Shown: positions 42,405 through 50,363 of the stretch, in pieces
Numbering within the stretch: the first letter of the stretch is position 1
Layout: each line of letters opens with the position of its first letter
From: Burkholderiaceae bacterium
Lineage (GTDB): Bacteria > Pseudomonadota > Gammaproteobacteria > Burkholderiales > Burkholderiaceae_C
Assembly: GCA_024235855.1 (NCBI GenBank)
Contig: JACKLN010000006.1
Coordinates: forward strand, 248,001 to 312,000
Direction: 5' to 3'
Length of the DNA stretch: 64,000 nt
Position numbers and translations under genes: made by a program
Notes under the pieces: generated by a model
What the model saw: only the letters and a program-made list of their open reading frames with translations
Databases searched by the model: none
Told to the model about the DNA's origin: nothing

Positions 42405-43055
42405 ATGCCCTTGCGCCGACTGCTTCTGCCCCTGCTTGCCTTGGCATCGCTGGCCACGGCGGCGCCACGCCCGCCCCTGTCGTCCATCGAACAGGCCATC
42501 GGTGCCTACCAGCGCGGCGACGTCGAATCGGCGCGCCAGCAACTGGAGGCCCTGGCCCGCCGTGGCCTGCCGGCCGCGGAGCACAACCTGGGTGTGCTGG
42601 CGCTGGACGAAGGCCGGCCGGAGGCTGCCGAGGCGCACTTCCGCCGTGCCGCCGCCGGCGGCTTCGTCACCGCCATGCTGGCCCTGGGCCAGTTGCACGA
42701 GCGCGGCCTGCTCGGTCGCCGCGACCTACCCACGGCCATGCACTGGTACCGACTGGCGGCCGAAGCCGGCAGCGTGGAGGCCATGGTGGAGACCGGCACG
42801 GCCTTCTACCTCGGCCGCGGCGCGCCGCTGGACAAGGCGCAGGCAGCGCACTGGTACCGCGAGGCGGCCAAGGGCGGCGACGTCGGCGCGCAGTACCTGA
42901 TCGCGTCCATGTACGAAACCGGCGACGGCGTGCCGCAGGACCTGCGGCTGGCGCGCTACTGGTACGGTGTGGCCGCCGACAACGGCGACGAGGCGGCACC
43001 GGGCAAGCTGAAGGAACTGGAACGCCGCGAATATGAGGCTACAGCACCACCTTGA
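42405..43055 (+). CDS. Sel1-like repeat protein
   Basis: Exported protein of 216 residues with Sel1/TPR-type helical repeats. Signal peptide about residues 1-20 (PLRRLLLPLLALASLATA). Four repeats follow, each about 36 residues: AAEHNLGVLALDEGRPEAAEAHF, AMLALGQLHERGLLGRRDL, AMVETGTAFYLGRGAPLDKA and AQYLIASMYETGDGVPQDL. Such repeats mediate protein contacts in the periplasm. It lies on the plus strand between the minus-strand DUF493 and lipB genes and overlaps the 3' end of the former by 17 bases. Confidence 0.87.
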   Translation: MPLRRLLLPLLALASLATAAPRPPLSSIEQAIGAYQRGDVESARQQLEALARRGLPAAEHNLGVLALDEGRPEAAEAHFRRAAAGGFVTAMLALGQLHERGLLGRRDLPTAMHWYRLAAEAGSVEAMVETGTAFYLGRGAPLDKAQAAHWYREAAKGGDVGAQYLIASMYETGDGVPQDLRLARYWYGVAADNGDEAAPGKLKELERREYEATAPP

Positions 43056-43314
43056 CCATCGGGTGCGTGCTCAGCGTGCGATAGAGCTCGTCGAGCTGCT
43101 CGCGGCTGGTCGCGGTGACGGTGATCGTCAGCCCCAGGTAGTTGCCCGCCTTGCTGGGGCGGCGTTCCACCGTGGCGGCGTCGAAGCCGGGGTCGAAGCG
43201 CACCGCCACGTCGACGATGGCCTCGACAAAACCCTCGACGTGCGCCCCCATCACCTTGATGGGAAAGGCGCAGGGGTATTCGATCAGGCTTTCTTCGGGC
43301 GGGATGGGCTTCAT
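43039..43314 (-). CDS. DUF493 (YbeD) family protein
   Basis: Small ACT-like regulator of 91 residues, the usual neighbour of lipB. It reads MKPIPPEESLIEYPCAFPIKVMG, then VRFDPGFDAATVERRPSKAGNYLGLT and ends in HPMVKVVL, a good match to YbeD. Its role in lipoate metabolism is suggested by conserved gene order only. The 3' end is overlapped by the convergent Sel1 gene (17 bases), and the aminotransferase gene lies 63 bases upstream on the same strand. Confidence 0.92.
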   Translation of the reverse strand: MKPIPPEESLIEYPCAFPIKVMGAHVEGFVEAIVDVAVRFDPGFDAATVERRPSKAGNYLGLTITVTATSREQLDELYRTLSTHPMVKVVL

Positions 43315-43377
43315 GGTGCTCTTGGGCGCTGCAGCAGCTTCAGATGGGCATGCCGCCGGACATCGCAAGCCCCGGGG

Positions 43378-44265
43378 TCAGATGCTCTGCCCGGCCTTGG
43401 CCCGCTGATACGCCTCGTGCAGCCGCGCGTACACCGGCCCGGGCTTGCCGCGCAGCGCGCCGTGGCCCACCGGTTCGCCGTCGATCTTGGTCACCGGCAG
43501 GATCTCCTTGGTGGCCGAGCTCAGCAGCACCTCGTCGGCGGCGCGCACGTCGGCTTCCGAGATGGGGCGCAGGTTGTAGGCGATGCCCACGTCCTCGCAC
43601 AGCTCGCGCAGCAGCTCGACGCGGATGCCCTCGAGCACGTGCTCGCTCTTCGGCGGGCCGAGCAGCGCCCCTTCGTGCACGATCCACACGTTGCTGGACG
43701 CGGCCTCGGTGAGCCAGCCGTCGCGGAACATGATGGTCTCCATCACGCCCTGGTCGGCCGAGATCTGCCGCGCCAGCACGTTGCCCAGCAGCGAGGTGCT
43801 CTTGATGTCGCCGCGTTCCCAGCGGAAGTCGCGTGCCGTGACGCAGGCCACGCCGTGGTGGCGCATCTCGGCGGTGGGCGGCTTCATCGGGCTGGCCATC
43901 ATGAAGACCGTGGGCGCGATGCCCTGCGGCATGACGTGGTCGCGCAGCGCCACGCCGCGCGTGACCTGCACGTAGATCAGCTGGTCCTCGGCGCCCGTCT
44001 TCTCGTGCAGGGCCGCCACCAGGCGGCGGCACAGCGCCAGCCAGTCCTCGCGCCCGTGCGGGTTGGCGATGCGGATCTTCTGCAGCCCGCGCTCCAGGCG
44101 CGCCATGTGCTCGTCGAAGCGGAACAGGCGCCGGCCGTAGACCGGTGCCACGTCGTAGACGCCGTCGCCGAAGATGAAGCCGCGGTCGAGCACGCTGATC
44201 TTCGCTTCGTTCAGCGGCAGGAACTCGCCGTTCAGGTGGCAGAGCGTGTCGGGCAGGGCATGCAT
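43378..44265 (-). CDS. Class IV aminotransferase, D-amino acid aminotransferase-like
   Basis: PLP-dependent fold-type IV aminotransferase of 295 residues. Entry motif NEAKISVLDRGFIFGDGVYDVAPVYGR (across residues 20-46), PLP-Lys in ERGDIKSTSLLGNVL near 160, and TEAASSNVWIV near 190. The start ATG at 44265 has AAAGGA 9 bases upstream. The family covers D-alanine aminotransferase, branched-chain aminotransferase and aminodeoxychorismate lyase; the position between dacC and the lip genes and the motif set favour D-amino acid aminotransferase. Confidence 0.88.
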   Translation of the reverse strand: MHALPDTLCHLNGEFLPLNEAKISVLDRGFIFGDGVYDVAPVYGRRLFRFDEHMARLERGLQKIRIANPHGREDWLALCRRLVAALHEKTGAEDQLIYVQVTRGVALRDHVMPQGIAPTVFMMASPMKPPTAEMRHHGVACVTARDFRWERGDIKSTSLLGNVLARQISADQGVMETIMFRDGWLTEAASSNVWIVHEGALLGPPKSEHVLEGIRVELLRELCEDVGIAYNLRPISEADVRAADEVLLSSATKEILPVTKIDGEPVGHGALRGKPGPVYARLHEAYQRAKAGQSI

Positions 44266-44290
44266 GGCGGCGTCCTTTGCGGGCAGCTTA

Positions 44291-45448
44291 CTACTGGATC
44301 CACAGCCGCAGGGCATCCCAGGCGCGGCCCAGCAGCCCGGCCAGCGGCACCGGCGTCATCACCTGCAGCGGGACACGGCGGATCTCGTCGCCAGCGGCAG
44401 TGACGATGCGGATCTGGCCCACTTCCTGGCCCTGGGTCAGCGGTGCCACCAGCGGGTCGGTGCGGTCGATCATCGTCTTCAGGCCGGCACCTTCGCCCCG
44501 CGGCACGGTCACCACCAGCGGCCCGGGGGCGCCCAGGCCCACGGTGTCGGCACTGCCCTTCCACACCGGCACGGTGGCCAGGGGTTGGCCGGCCGGGAAC
44601 AGGCGCACGGCGTCCCAGGCCGCCCAGCCCCAGTTCAGCAGCTTCTGGCTCTCGTTGGCGCGCGCCTCGCGCGACGCCGTGCCCAGCACCACCGACAGCA
44701 GGCGCCGCTCGCCACCGGGCAGTTCGCGCCGCGCGCTGGCCACCAGGCAGTAGCCGGCGGCCTCGGTGTAGCCGGTCTTCATGCCGTCCACCGCCGGGTC
44801 GCGGCCGAGCAGCATGTTGCGGTTGTCCTGGCGGATCTTGTTGAAGGTGTACTCGCGGATCGCGTAGTAGCGGTAGAAGTCCGGATGGTCGGTGACGATG
44901 CGGCTGGCGATCACGGCCATGTCACGGGCACTGCTGTAGTGGCCGGGCTCCGTCAGGCCGGTGGGGTTCTTGAACTGCGTGTTCTTCAGCCCCCAGGCCT
45001 GGGCCTGACGGTTCATCATCTGGGCAAAGCCCTCGACGCTGCCGCCCACGGCCTCGGCCAGCACCACCGACGCGTCGTTGCCGCTCTGCACGATCATGCC
45101 GCGCAGCAGCTCGTCCACCTTGGGCGTCATGCGCGGGTCGACGAACATCATCGAGCCGCCGTTCTTGCGCTCGCTCCAGGCGCGCTCGGACACCGGCAGT
45201 TCCTGCTCCAGCGTCAGCCGCTTGTCCTTGATGGCCTGGAACACCAGGTAGGCGGTCATCAGCTTGGTCAGCGACGCCGGCTCGGCCTGCGCGTCGGCGT
45301 CGCGCTCGGCCAGCGTCTGGCCGCTGGTCACGTCGACCAGGATGTACTGGCGGGCCGCGACCTCGGGCGGTTGCGGCAGCTCGGCGGCCGCGCGCAGCGG
45401 CAGGGCAAGGCTGGCGACGGCCAGCACGGCGGACAGGAACAGTTTCAT
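44291..45448 (-). CDS. dacC: D-alanyl-D-alanine carboxypeptidase (PBP5/6 type)
   Basis: Low-molecular-weight penicillin-binding protein that trims the terminal D-Ala from peptidoglycan stem peptides, 385 residues. Signal peptide ends near residue 22 (LPLRAAAE). Active-site motifs: SxxK in ASLTKLMTAY near residue 59, SxN in VQSGNDASVV, and KTG in DGMKTGYTEAAGY. The C-terminal beta domain ends with an amphipathic helix (AGLLGRAWDALRLWIQ) for membrane attachment. The ATG overlaps by one base with the hydrolase stop upstream. Confidence 0.95.
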   Translation of the reverse strand: MKLFLSAVLAVASLALPLRAAAELPQPPEVAARQYILVDVTSGQTLAERDADAQAEPASLTKLMTAYLVFQAIKDKRLTLEQELPVSERAWSERKNGGSMMFVDPRMTPKVDELLRGMIVQSGNDASVVLAEAVGGSVEGFAQMMNRQAQAWGLKNTQFKNPTGLTEPGHYSSARDMAVIASRIVTDHPDFYRYYAIREYTFNKIRQDNRNMLLGRDPAVDGMKTGYTEAAGYCLVASARRELPGGERRLLSVVLGTASREARANESQKLLNWGWAAWDAVRLFPAGQPLATVPVWKGSADTVGLGAPGPLVVTVPRGEGAGLKTMIDRTDPLVAPLTQGQEVGQIRIVTAAGDEIRRVPLQVMTPVPLAGLLGRAWDALRLWIQ

Positions 45449-46083
45449 CAGGATCCGGAAGAAGGGGGAAGCCGGTGCCAGGCACCGGTGATCAGTTGCT
45501 TGAGCAGGCCGAGCTGGCCATGGAAGAAGTGCCCGACACCGGGCACGACGGTGACCGGCAGCACCTGCGGCCGCGCCCAGTCGAGCACGGCGGCCAGCGG
45601 CACCACGTCGTCGGCCTCGCCGTGGATGACGAGCGTGTCCTGCGACACCGGCGGCGGGGCAAAGTTCACCACCGCCGGGCCGATGAGTGCCAGGCGTTCC
45701 GGCGCCATGTCGCCGGTCAGGCGGGCGGCGGCGTGCGCGGCCATCGCGGCGCCGAACGAGAAGCCACCGAGGGCCAAGGGCAGTGCAGGGTCGCGCTGCG
45801 CCGCCACCACGGCCAGCACGTCGTCGACCTCGCCGCGGCCCTCGTCCCAGGCCCCTTCGGACCCGGCCGTGCCGCGGAAGTTGAAGCGCACCGTGCGGTA
45901 GCCCAGCGCCAGAAAGGCGCGCGCCAGCGTCTGCACCACCTTGTTGTCCATGGTGCCGCCGTGCAGCGGGTGCGGGTGGCACAGCACGGCCACGCCCACC
46001 GGCGCGCCGGCCGGGCTGTCGATGGCCGCCTGCAGCAGGCCGGCCGGACCGGGGATCTGCAGACGTTCGGTCTGGGCGTTCAC
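45448..46083 (-). CDS. Alpha/beta hydrolase
   Basis: Soluble alpha/beta hydrolase of 211 residues. Features: oxyanion region CHPHPLHGGTMDNKVV near residue 31, nucleophile elbow GGFSFGAAMAAH (Ser near 107), Asp in DTLVIHGEADDVVP, and the catalytic His in GVGHFFHGQ near 192. The pattern is that of small YsgA/PHB-linked hydrolases. It starts with a GTG that overlaps the stop of the ferredoxin-like gene (GTGA) and is followed at once by dacC. Substrate unknown. Confidence 0.9.
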   Translation of the reverse strand: MNAQTERLQIPGPAGLLQAAIDSPAGAPVGVAVLCHPHPLHGGTMDNKVVQTLARAFLALGYRTVRFNFRGTAGSEGAWDEGRGEVDDVLAVVAAQRDPALPLALGGFSFGAAMAAHAAARLTGDMAPERLALIGPAVVNFAPPPVSQDTLVIHGEADDVVPLAAVLDWARPQVLPVTVVPGVGHFFHGQLGLLKQLITGAWHRLPPSSGS

Positions 46084-46405
46084 CGGCCCACGTCCGGCGG
46101 CAGCACCAGCCGCTCGACGACCTGGCCGTCCTTCAGGTGCGAGTCGATGATCTCGTCGAGGTCGCTGGTGTCCACGTAGGTGTACCAGGTGCCCTCGGGG
46201 TAGACCACCGCCACCGGCCCGCCGGCACAGCGGTCCAGGCAACCGGCCTTGTTCACCCGCACCTGACCGGACCCGCCAGGCCCAGCGCCTTCACGCGCCG
46301 CTTGCAGTGGTCGAAGGCTGCCGTCGCCCCATGCTGCTCGCAGGCGGCCTCACCGCCGTCGCGCTGGTTCAGGCAGAAGAAGATGTGGCGCTGGTAGTAG
46401 CTCAT
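46080..46405 (-). pseudogene. Thioredoxin-like [2Fe-2S] protein, broken by a frameshift
   Basis: The first half reads MSYYQRHIFFCLNQRDGGEAAC and runs to LGLAGP, then hits a stop at 46253. The second half continues in another frame as RVNKAGCLDRCAGGPVAVVYPEG to LVLPPDVGR. Adding one C (plus strand) at about 46267-46268 restores a single protein of about 108 residues with the four cysteines of the CyaY-unrelated, thioredoxin-like [2Fe-2S] ferredoxin family. ATG at 46405 overlaps the VanZ stop by 4 bases, and the hydrolase GTG overlaps its stop, so the coupled layout is intact. Either a sequencing error or a recent mutation. Confidence 0.85.
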
Positions 46406-47556
46406 TGGCGAATTGTAGGAGCCGCCCCCAGAGCCGAGCGCGCCGGGCAGCCAAACGGCGAATTGGCAGCCGAACGCAGCCAGCCCGGCGAGCCGATCCA
46501 GCTCCACTGCGACAGGCCATGGAAGCGGATGAAACGCCCCTGCTCCCAGCGCTGCAGGTTCTGCGCGAAATACGGGTCGGCCGGCAGCTGCGCCACCAGC
46601 AGGACGCCGGCGGTCACCGCCACCAGGCCCAGCCCCACGACCAGCCGCCGCGGCACCGGCGCCAGCAGCAGGGCCAGCAGCAGGCCGGCGAGGCCGCCCG
46701 GCAGCGCGGCCGGCGTCACCCAGGCCAACCCGTGCTGCGGCCCGAAGTTCAGCGCCGTGGACAAGGCGAGCACGGCCACCGCCATCGCGCTGGCGCCGAG
46801 CGCGAGGCCGACGCGGCGCCAGCCGGGCGGTACCACGGCATAGGCCAGCAGGCACGGCGCCAGCAGGCCCAGGGCCGTGATCGTGGCCTGCATCGGCAGC
46901 GTGGGCGCCACGGCCGGCGTGGCCGCGGCGAGCAGCGCGGCATGCCAGTCGACGGCCCAGGGCACGCCGGCGAGCGCATCGGCCAGCAGCGGCAGCAGGC
47001 GCGGCCCGACCTGGCCCAGCCCCAACGGAACCGCGGACGGGAACAGCAGCGCCAGCGGCCACAGCATCAGCAGCAGCAGGGCCCCGGCCGACCCGGCGTC
47101 GAACCACTGCCCCATGCCGCCCACCCCGCGCGCCGCCCAACCGCCACGCGCCAGCGGCACGGCCAGCAGCGCCCCGGTGGCTGCGCCACCGCTGTTGAGC
47201 ACCCAGTCCAGCAGCGACGGATGGCGCGACGGCAGGAACTGCTGCGCCAGTTCGAGCGCGAACGAGAGCGCCGCGCCCAGCACCGTCGCCGCCAGCACCG
47301 CCGCCAGCAGGCTGCGGCCCGGCCGCCACAGCGCCAGCACGACCAGCAGCCCCAGCGGCAGGTAGCCGAGGTAGTTGGACCAGAGGTCGAACGGGATGCG
47401 CGCCCGTGGCCACGGCAGCGCCAGCAGGTCGGCCAGGTTGCGGCCGGCCGGCCAGACCCAGCCCTCGAACGGGAACAGGCTGGCGTAGACGATCAGCGCC
47501 GTCAGCACCGCGGCGGCCAGGGCGGCGGGCAGGCGCAGCGTGGCGCCCGCGGCCAT
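46402..47556 (-). CDS. VanZ family membrane protein
   Basis: Integral membrane protein of 384 residues. The VanZ-like domain covers about residues 10-130, with SLFPFEGWVWP, DLWSNYLGYLPLGLL and QQFLPSRHPSLLDWVLNSGGA. A further set of about six helices follows, and the last 50 residues (NLQRWEQGRFIRFHGLSQWSWIG) look like a soluble concanavalin-like start that is cut short. VanZ relatives affect teicoplanin resistance or envelope processes, but the role is unknown. It starts inside the hemJ stop (TGATG) and overlaps the ferredoxin-like gene. Confidence 0.85.
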   Translation of the reverse strand: MAAGATLRLPAALAAAVLTALIVYASLFPFEGWVWPAGRNLADLLALPWPRARIPFDLWSNYLGYLPLGLLVVLALWRPGRSLLAAVLAATVLGAALSFALELAQQFLPSRHPSLLDWVLNSGGAATGALLAVPLARGGWAARGVGGMGQWFDAGSAGALLLLMLWPLALLFPSAVPLGLGQVGPRLLPLLADALAGVPWAVDWHAALLAAATPAVAPTLPMQATITALGLLAPCLLAYAVVPPGWRRVGLALGASAMAVAVLALSTALNFGPQHGLAWVTPAALPGGLAGLLLALLLAPVPRRLVVGLGLVAVTAGVLLVAQLPADPYFAQNLQRWEQGRFIRFHGLSQWSWIGSPGWLRSAANSPFGCPARSALGAAPTIRQ

Positions 47557-47978
47557 CAGAAGGGCTTGACCACGACGAGCACCACGATGGCGATGAACAG
47601 CAGCACCGAGACCTCGTTGAACACGCGGTACCAGCGGTCGCTGCGCCGGTTCTCCAGGTGCTCGAACTGACGCAGCAGGCGGCGGCACATGTGGTGGTAG
47701 CCCAGCACGCCCGCCACCCCCAGCAGCTTGGCGTGCATCCAGCCGCCGCCGATGCCGAAGCCCAGCCACAGCCACAGCCCCAGCGCCACCGCCGGCACCA
47801 TCAGCAGGCTCGCGAAGCGGTAGAGCTTGCGCCCCATCAGCAGCAGCCGTTCGCGCTCGGCGTGGCTGTCGGGCGGCACCATGGCCAGGTTGACGAAGAT
47901 CCGCGGCAGGTAGAACAGGCCGGCGAACCAGCTGGCGACGAAGACGATGTGAAAGGCCTTGACCCAGAGGTAGAGCAT
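47556..47978 (-). CDS. hemJ: Protoporphyrinogen IX oxidase HemJ (CopD/UPF0093 family)
   Basis: Four-helix membrane protein of 140 residues. The conserved first helix VKAFHIVFVASWFAGLFYLPR with its His near residue 10 and Arg, the ERERLLLMGRKLYR loop, HAKLLGVAGVLGYHHM and the final helix match HemJ, which oxidises protoporphyrinogen IX in bacteria lacking HemG/HemY. The ATG at 47978 matches family starts; the longer open frame upstream covers the sRNA terminator. hemB lies nearby in the other direction, supporting a heme role. A CopD-like copper protein is the alternative name for the same fold. Confidence 0.87.
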   Translation of the reverse strand: MLYLWVKAFHIVFVASWFAGLFYLPRIFVNLAMVPPDSHAERERLLLMGRKLYRFASLLMVPAVALGLWLWLGFGIGGGWMHAKLLGVAGVLGYHHMCRRLLRQFEHLENRRSDRWYRVFNEVSVLLFIAIVVLVVVKPF

Positions 47979-48049
47979 GGGCTCATTATGGGTCGCGCCT
48001 GCCGGGCGCCCTGGCCCCCGACGACGCCGGAGCACGCATCGCAGGGACG

Positions 48050-48077
48050 AAAAAAAGCCCCGGCGTGAAGCCGGGGC
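48050..48077 (-). terminator. Intrinsic terminator of the candidate sRNA
   Basis: On the minus strand, GCCCCGGC and GCCGGGGC form a perfect 8-bp stem around TTCAC, followed by seven T residues. This is the only strong Rho-independent terminator I see in the window. It ends a minus-strand transcript that starts to its right, where no protein gene lies. Confidence 0.85.
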
Positions 48078-48150
48078 CCGCAAGCCTTATCGCTGTCATA
48101 CGGTAAGGCACCTGCTCAGGGAGGAAAAGCAGGGGACGACAACCTTGCGG
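48050..48150 (-). ncRNA. Candidate structured small RNA or hemJ leader with anti-Shine-Dalgarno loop
   Basis: Read on the minus strand, a three-way junction can be folded by eye. Closing stem: CCGCAA (48150-48145) with TTGCGG (48083-48078). Hairpin A: CCTGCT with AGCAGG (48133-48111) around an 11-base loop TTTCCTCCCTG that contains CCUCC. Hairpin B: GCCTTACCG with CGATAAGGC (48109-48084), nine pairs including one G-U. The RNA ends at once in an intrinsic terminator. I do not recognise the family. It could be an independent sRNA or a terminating leader of hemJ; no strong promoter is seen. Confidence 0.6.
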
Positions 48151-48250
48151 CTATCATCCATCGAGCACTTTACCAGAGCGCGTCCGGGGCCCGCCAGCGG
48201 ATTTGCATGCCCGCCGCGCCCGCCTTTGCACCCCGCCGCAGGAGCGCGCC

Positions 48251-49258
48251 GTGAGCCTCACCCCCCCGCCCTTCCCCGCCACGCGCCCGCGCCGGCTGCG
48301 CCGCGATGCCTTCACGCGCGCCCTGGTGCGCGAGCACCGCCTGGCGCCCGAGGACCTGATCCTGCCGGTGTTCCTGCTCGACGGCGAAGGCCGGGAGCAG
48401 GACGTGGCCAGCATGCCCGGCGTGAAGCGGCGCAGCGTGGATGGCCTGTTCACCGTGGCCGAGCGCTGCTGCGAACTCGGCGTGCCGGTGATGGCGCTGT
48501 TCCCGGTCATCGACCCGGCACTGAAGACGCCCGACGGCCGCGAGGCCACCAACCCCGAGGGCCTGGTGCCCACGGCCGTGCGGGCGCTGAAGGCACGCTT
48601 CCCGCAGCTGGGCCTGCTCACCGACGTGGCGCTGGACCCCTTCACCAGCCACGGCCAGGATGGTCTGCTGGACGACACGGGCTACATCCTCAACGACGAG
48701 ACGGTGGAAGTGCTGACCCAGCAGGCGCTGGTGCAGGCCGAAGCCGGCGTGGACATCGTCGCGCCCAGCGACATGATGGACGGCAGGATCGGCGCGATCC
48801 GCGACGCGCTGGAAGGTGCCGGCCGCATCCACACGCGCATCATGGCCTACAGCGCCAAGTACGCCAGCGCCTTCTACGGCCCCTTCCGCGATGCCGTGGG
48901 CAGCGCCGGCAACCTGGGCAAGGCCGACAAGAAGGTCTACCAGATGGACCCCGGCAACAGCGACGAAGCCCTGCGCGAGGTGGCGCTGGACATCGCCGAA
49001 GGCGCCGACATGGTGATGGTCAAGCCCGGCATGCCGTACCTGGACATCGTGCGCCGCGTGAAGGACGAGTTCCGCGTGCCCACCTTCGCCTACCAGGTCA
49101 GTGGCGAATACGCGATGCTCAAGGCCGCTGCCGCCAACGGCTGGCTGGACCACGATGCGGTGATGATGGAATCGCTGCTGGCCTTCCGCCGCGCCGGGGC
49201 GGATGGCGTGCTGACCTACTTCGCGCTCGACGCGGCCGAGCAGTTGCGCCGGCGCTGA
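48251..49258 (+). CDS. hemB: Delta-aminolevulinic acid dehydratase (porphobilinogen synthase)
   Basis: Condenses two 5-aminolevulinate molecules to porphobilinogen in heme synthesis, 335 residues. Schiff-base lysines lie in MAYSAKYASAFYGPF near residue 205 and VMVKPGMPYLD near 257. The metal region reads ALDPFTSHGQDG without the cysteines of zinc enzymes, so this is the magnesium type common in proteobacteria. Start GTG at 48251 with AGGAG 6 bases upstream; the frame extends left but gives no family sequence. hemJ is divergent, with the candidate sRNA between. Confidence 0.96.
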   Translation: MSLTPPPFPATRPRRLRRDAFTRALVREHRLAPEDLILPVFLLDGEGREQDVASMPGVKRRSVDGLFTVAERCCELGVPVMALFPVIDPALKTPDGREATNPEGLVPTAVRALKARFPQLGLLTDVALDPFTSHGQDGLLDDTGYILNDETVEVLTQQALVQAEAGVDIVAPSDMMDGRIGAIRDALEGAGRIHTRIMAYSAKYASAFYGPFRDAVGSAGNLGKADKKVYQMDPGNSDEALREVALDIAEGADMVMVKPGMPYLDIVRRVKDEFRVPTFAYQVSGEYAMLKAAAANGWLDHDAVMMESLLAFRRAGADGVLTYFALDAAEQLRRR

Positions 49259-49274
49259 CGCGCACGCGGGGCCG

Positions 49275-50363
49275 ATGCGCATCTTCCATGTCGCCGCCGA
49301 CCGCTTCGTCGAGCTGACGGCGATGCCGGATGCCCTGCCGGCCACCGGGTTCATCTGGGTCGGCAGCGCCCGCCGCGAGTTCGAGGTCGGCCTCGCCGAC
49401 GTGCAGGCCGCGCTGCAGCGCTGGACAGGCGGCCAGCTGCTGGACCTGCACGTCTCCGACCTGCTCAACCCGCAGCTGCCCAGCCACTTCGACTACACCA
49501 GCTGGTACGACCTGCTGGTGTTCCGCCGCCTGGCCGCGGGCAGCGGCCAGCGGGCCTTCGACGCCGAACGCGGCACGCTGGCCGCCGCACGCCAGGCGCT
49601 GGCGGCGGTGGACACCAGCCCGGTGGGCTTCGCCGTCTTCGACCGCGTGCTGGTCACCGTGCACCCCACCGACTGCGCCGTGCGCGACCATTTCGCGCAG
49701 CGGCTGGCGGCCATGGCGGGCAGCGAAGGCCGCGCCGGCACGCGGCTGCCAGCCAGCCCGCCGGACCTGATGCTGCGCATGGTCAACCACATGGTCGACA
49801 GCTACCTCGACCTGCGGCGCCTGCTCACGCGCGCGCTGGGCACGCTGCAGCAGGAGCTGCTGGACCCCAAGAGCCGCTTCCGCGACTGGAACGTGCTGCT
49901 GGAGTCGCGCAACGCGCTGGCGCTGCTGGAGGACACCTGCGAGGACCAGCGCAGCGCGATGCAGGAGTGGATCGACGCGCTGGACGAGTGGCCCGAGGAG
50001 GCCGACCCGCAGCTGCAGCGCGAGCGCGAGATCCTGCGCGTGCGCTCGCGCGACGTGCTCGAGCACGTGGCCCGCGTGCTGTCGCACGTGCGACGGCTGG
50101 GGGAGTCGGCGGAGACGGCGGTGCAGATGCACTTCTCGGCCCTGGGCCACCGCACCAACGACATCATGCGCACGCTGACCGTGCTCACCGCCATCTTCCT
50201 GCCGCTGAACCTGATCACCGGCTTCTTCGGCATGAACTTCGACGACCTGCCGCTGATCCACTCGGCCGACGGCCTATGGGTCGCGCTGGTCGTGATGATC
50301 GCCGTCGGTGCGGGACTGGTCGCGCTGTTCTGGCGCAAGCGCTACATCGGCAGCCCGGACTGA
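49275..50363 (+). CDS. CorA-type magnesium/cobalt transporter
   Basis: Divalent metal channel of 362 residues. Long cytoplasmic alpha/beta and helical domain (residues 1-295) with the stalk HVRRLGESAETAVQMHFSAL, then two helices near 300-320 and 335-355 separated by the signature FGMNFDDLPLI (GMN). The N-terminal domain resembles the CorA branch used for Mg, Co or Zn, so the ion is uncertain. It starts 16 bases after hemB. The 3' end overlaps the convergent kefC gene by 90 bases. Confidence 0.93.
   Translation: MRIFHVAADRFVELTAMPDALPATGFIWVGSARREFEVGLADVQAALQRWTGGQLLDLHVSDLLNPQLPSHFDYTSWYDLLVFRRLAAGSGQRAFDAERGTLAAARQALAAVDTSPVGFAVFDRVLVTVHPTDCAVRDHFAQRLAAMAGSEGRAGTRLPASPPDLMLRMVNHMVDSYLDLRRLLTRALGTLQQELLDPKSRFRDWNVLLESRNALALLEDTCEDQRSAMQEWIDALDEWPEEADPQLQREREILRVRSRDVLEHVARVLSHVRRLGESAETAVQMHFSALGHRTNDIMRTLTVLTAIFLPLNLITGFFGMNFDDLPLIHSADGLWVALVVMIAVGAGLVALFWRKRYIGSPD

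Noticed and set aside
46406..47413. Long open frame leading into the ferredoxin-like gene
   Set aside because: It is a shifted reading of the VanZ gene; only the part after 46405 is real protein sequence.
48078..48150. Signal recognition particle RNA (4.5S)
   Set aside because: The GGAAG-type symmetrical loop and single long hairpin of 4.5S RNA are absent; the fold is a three-way junction.
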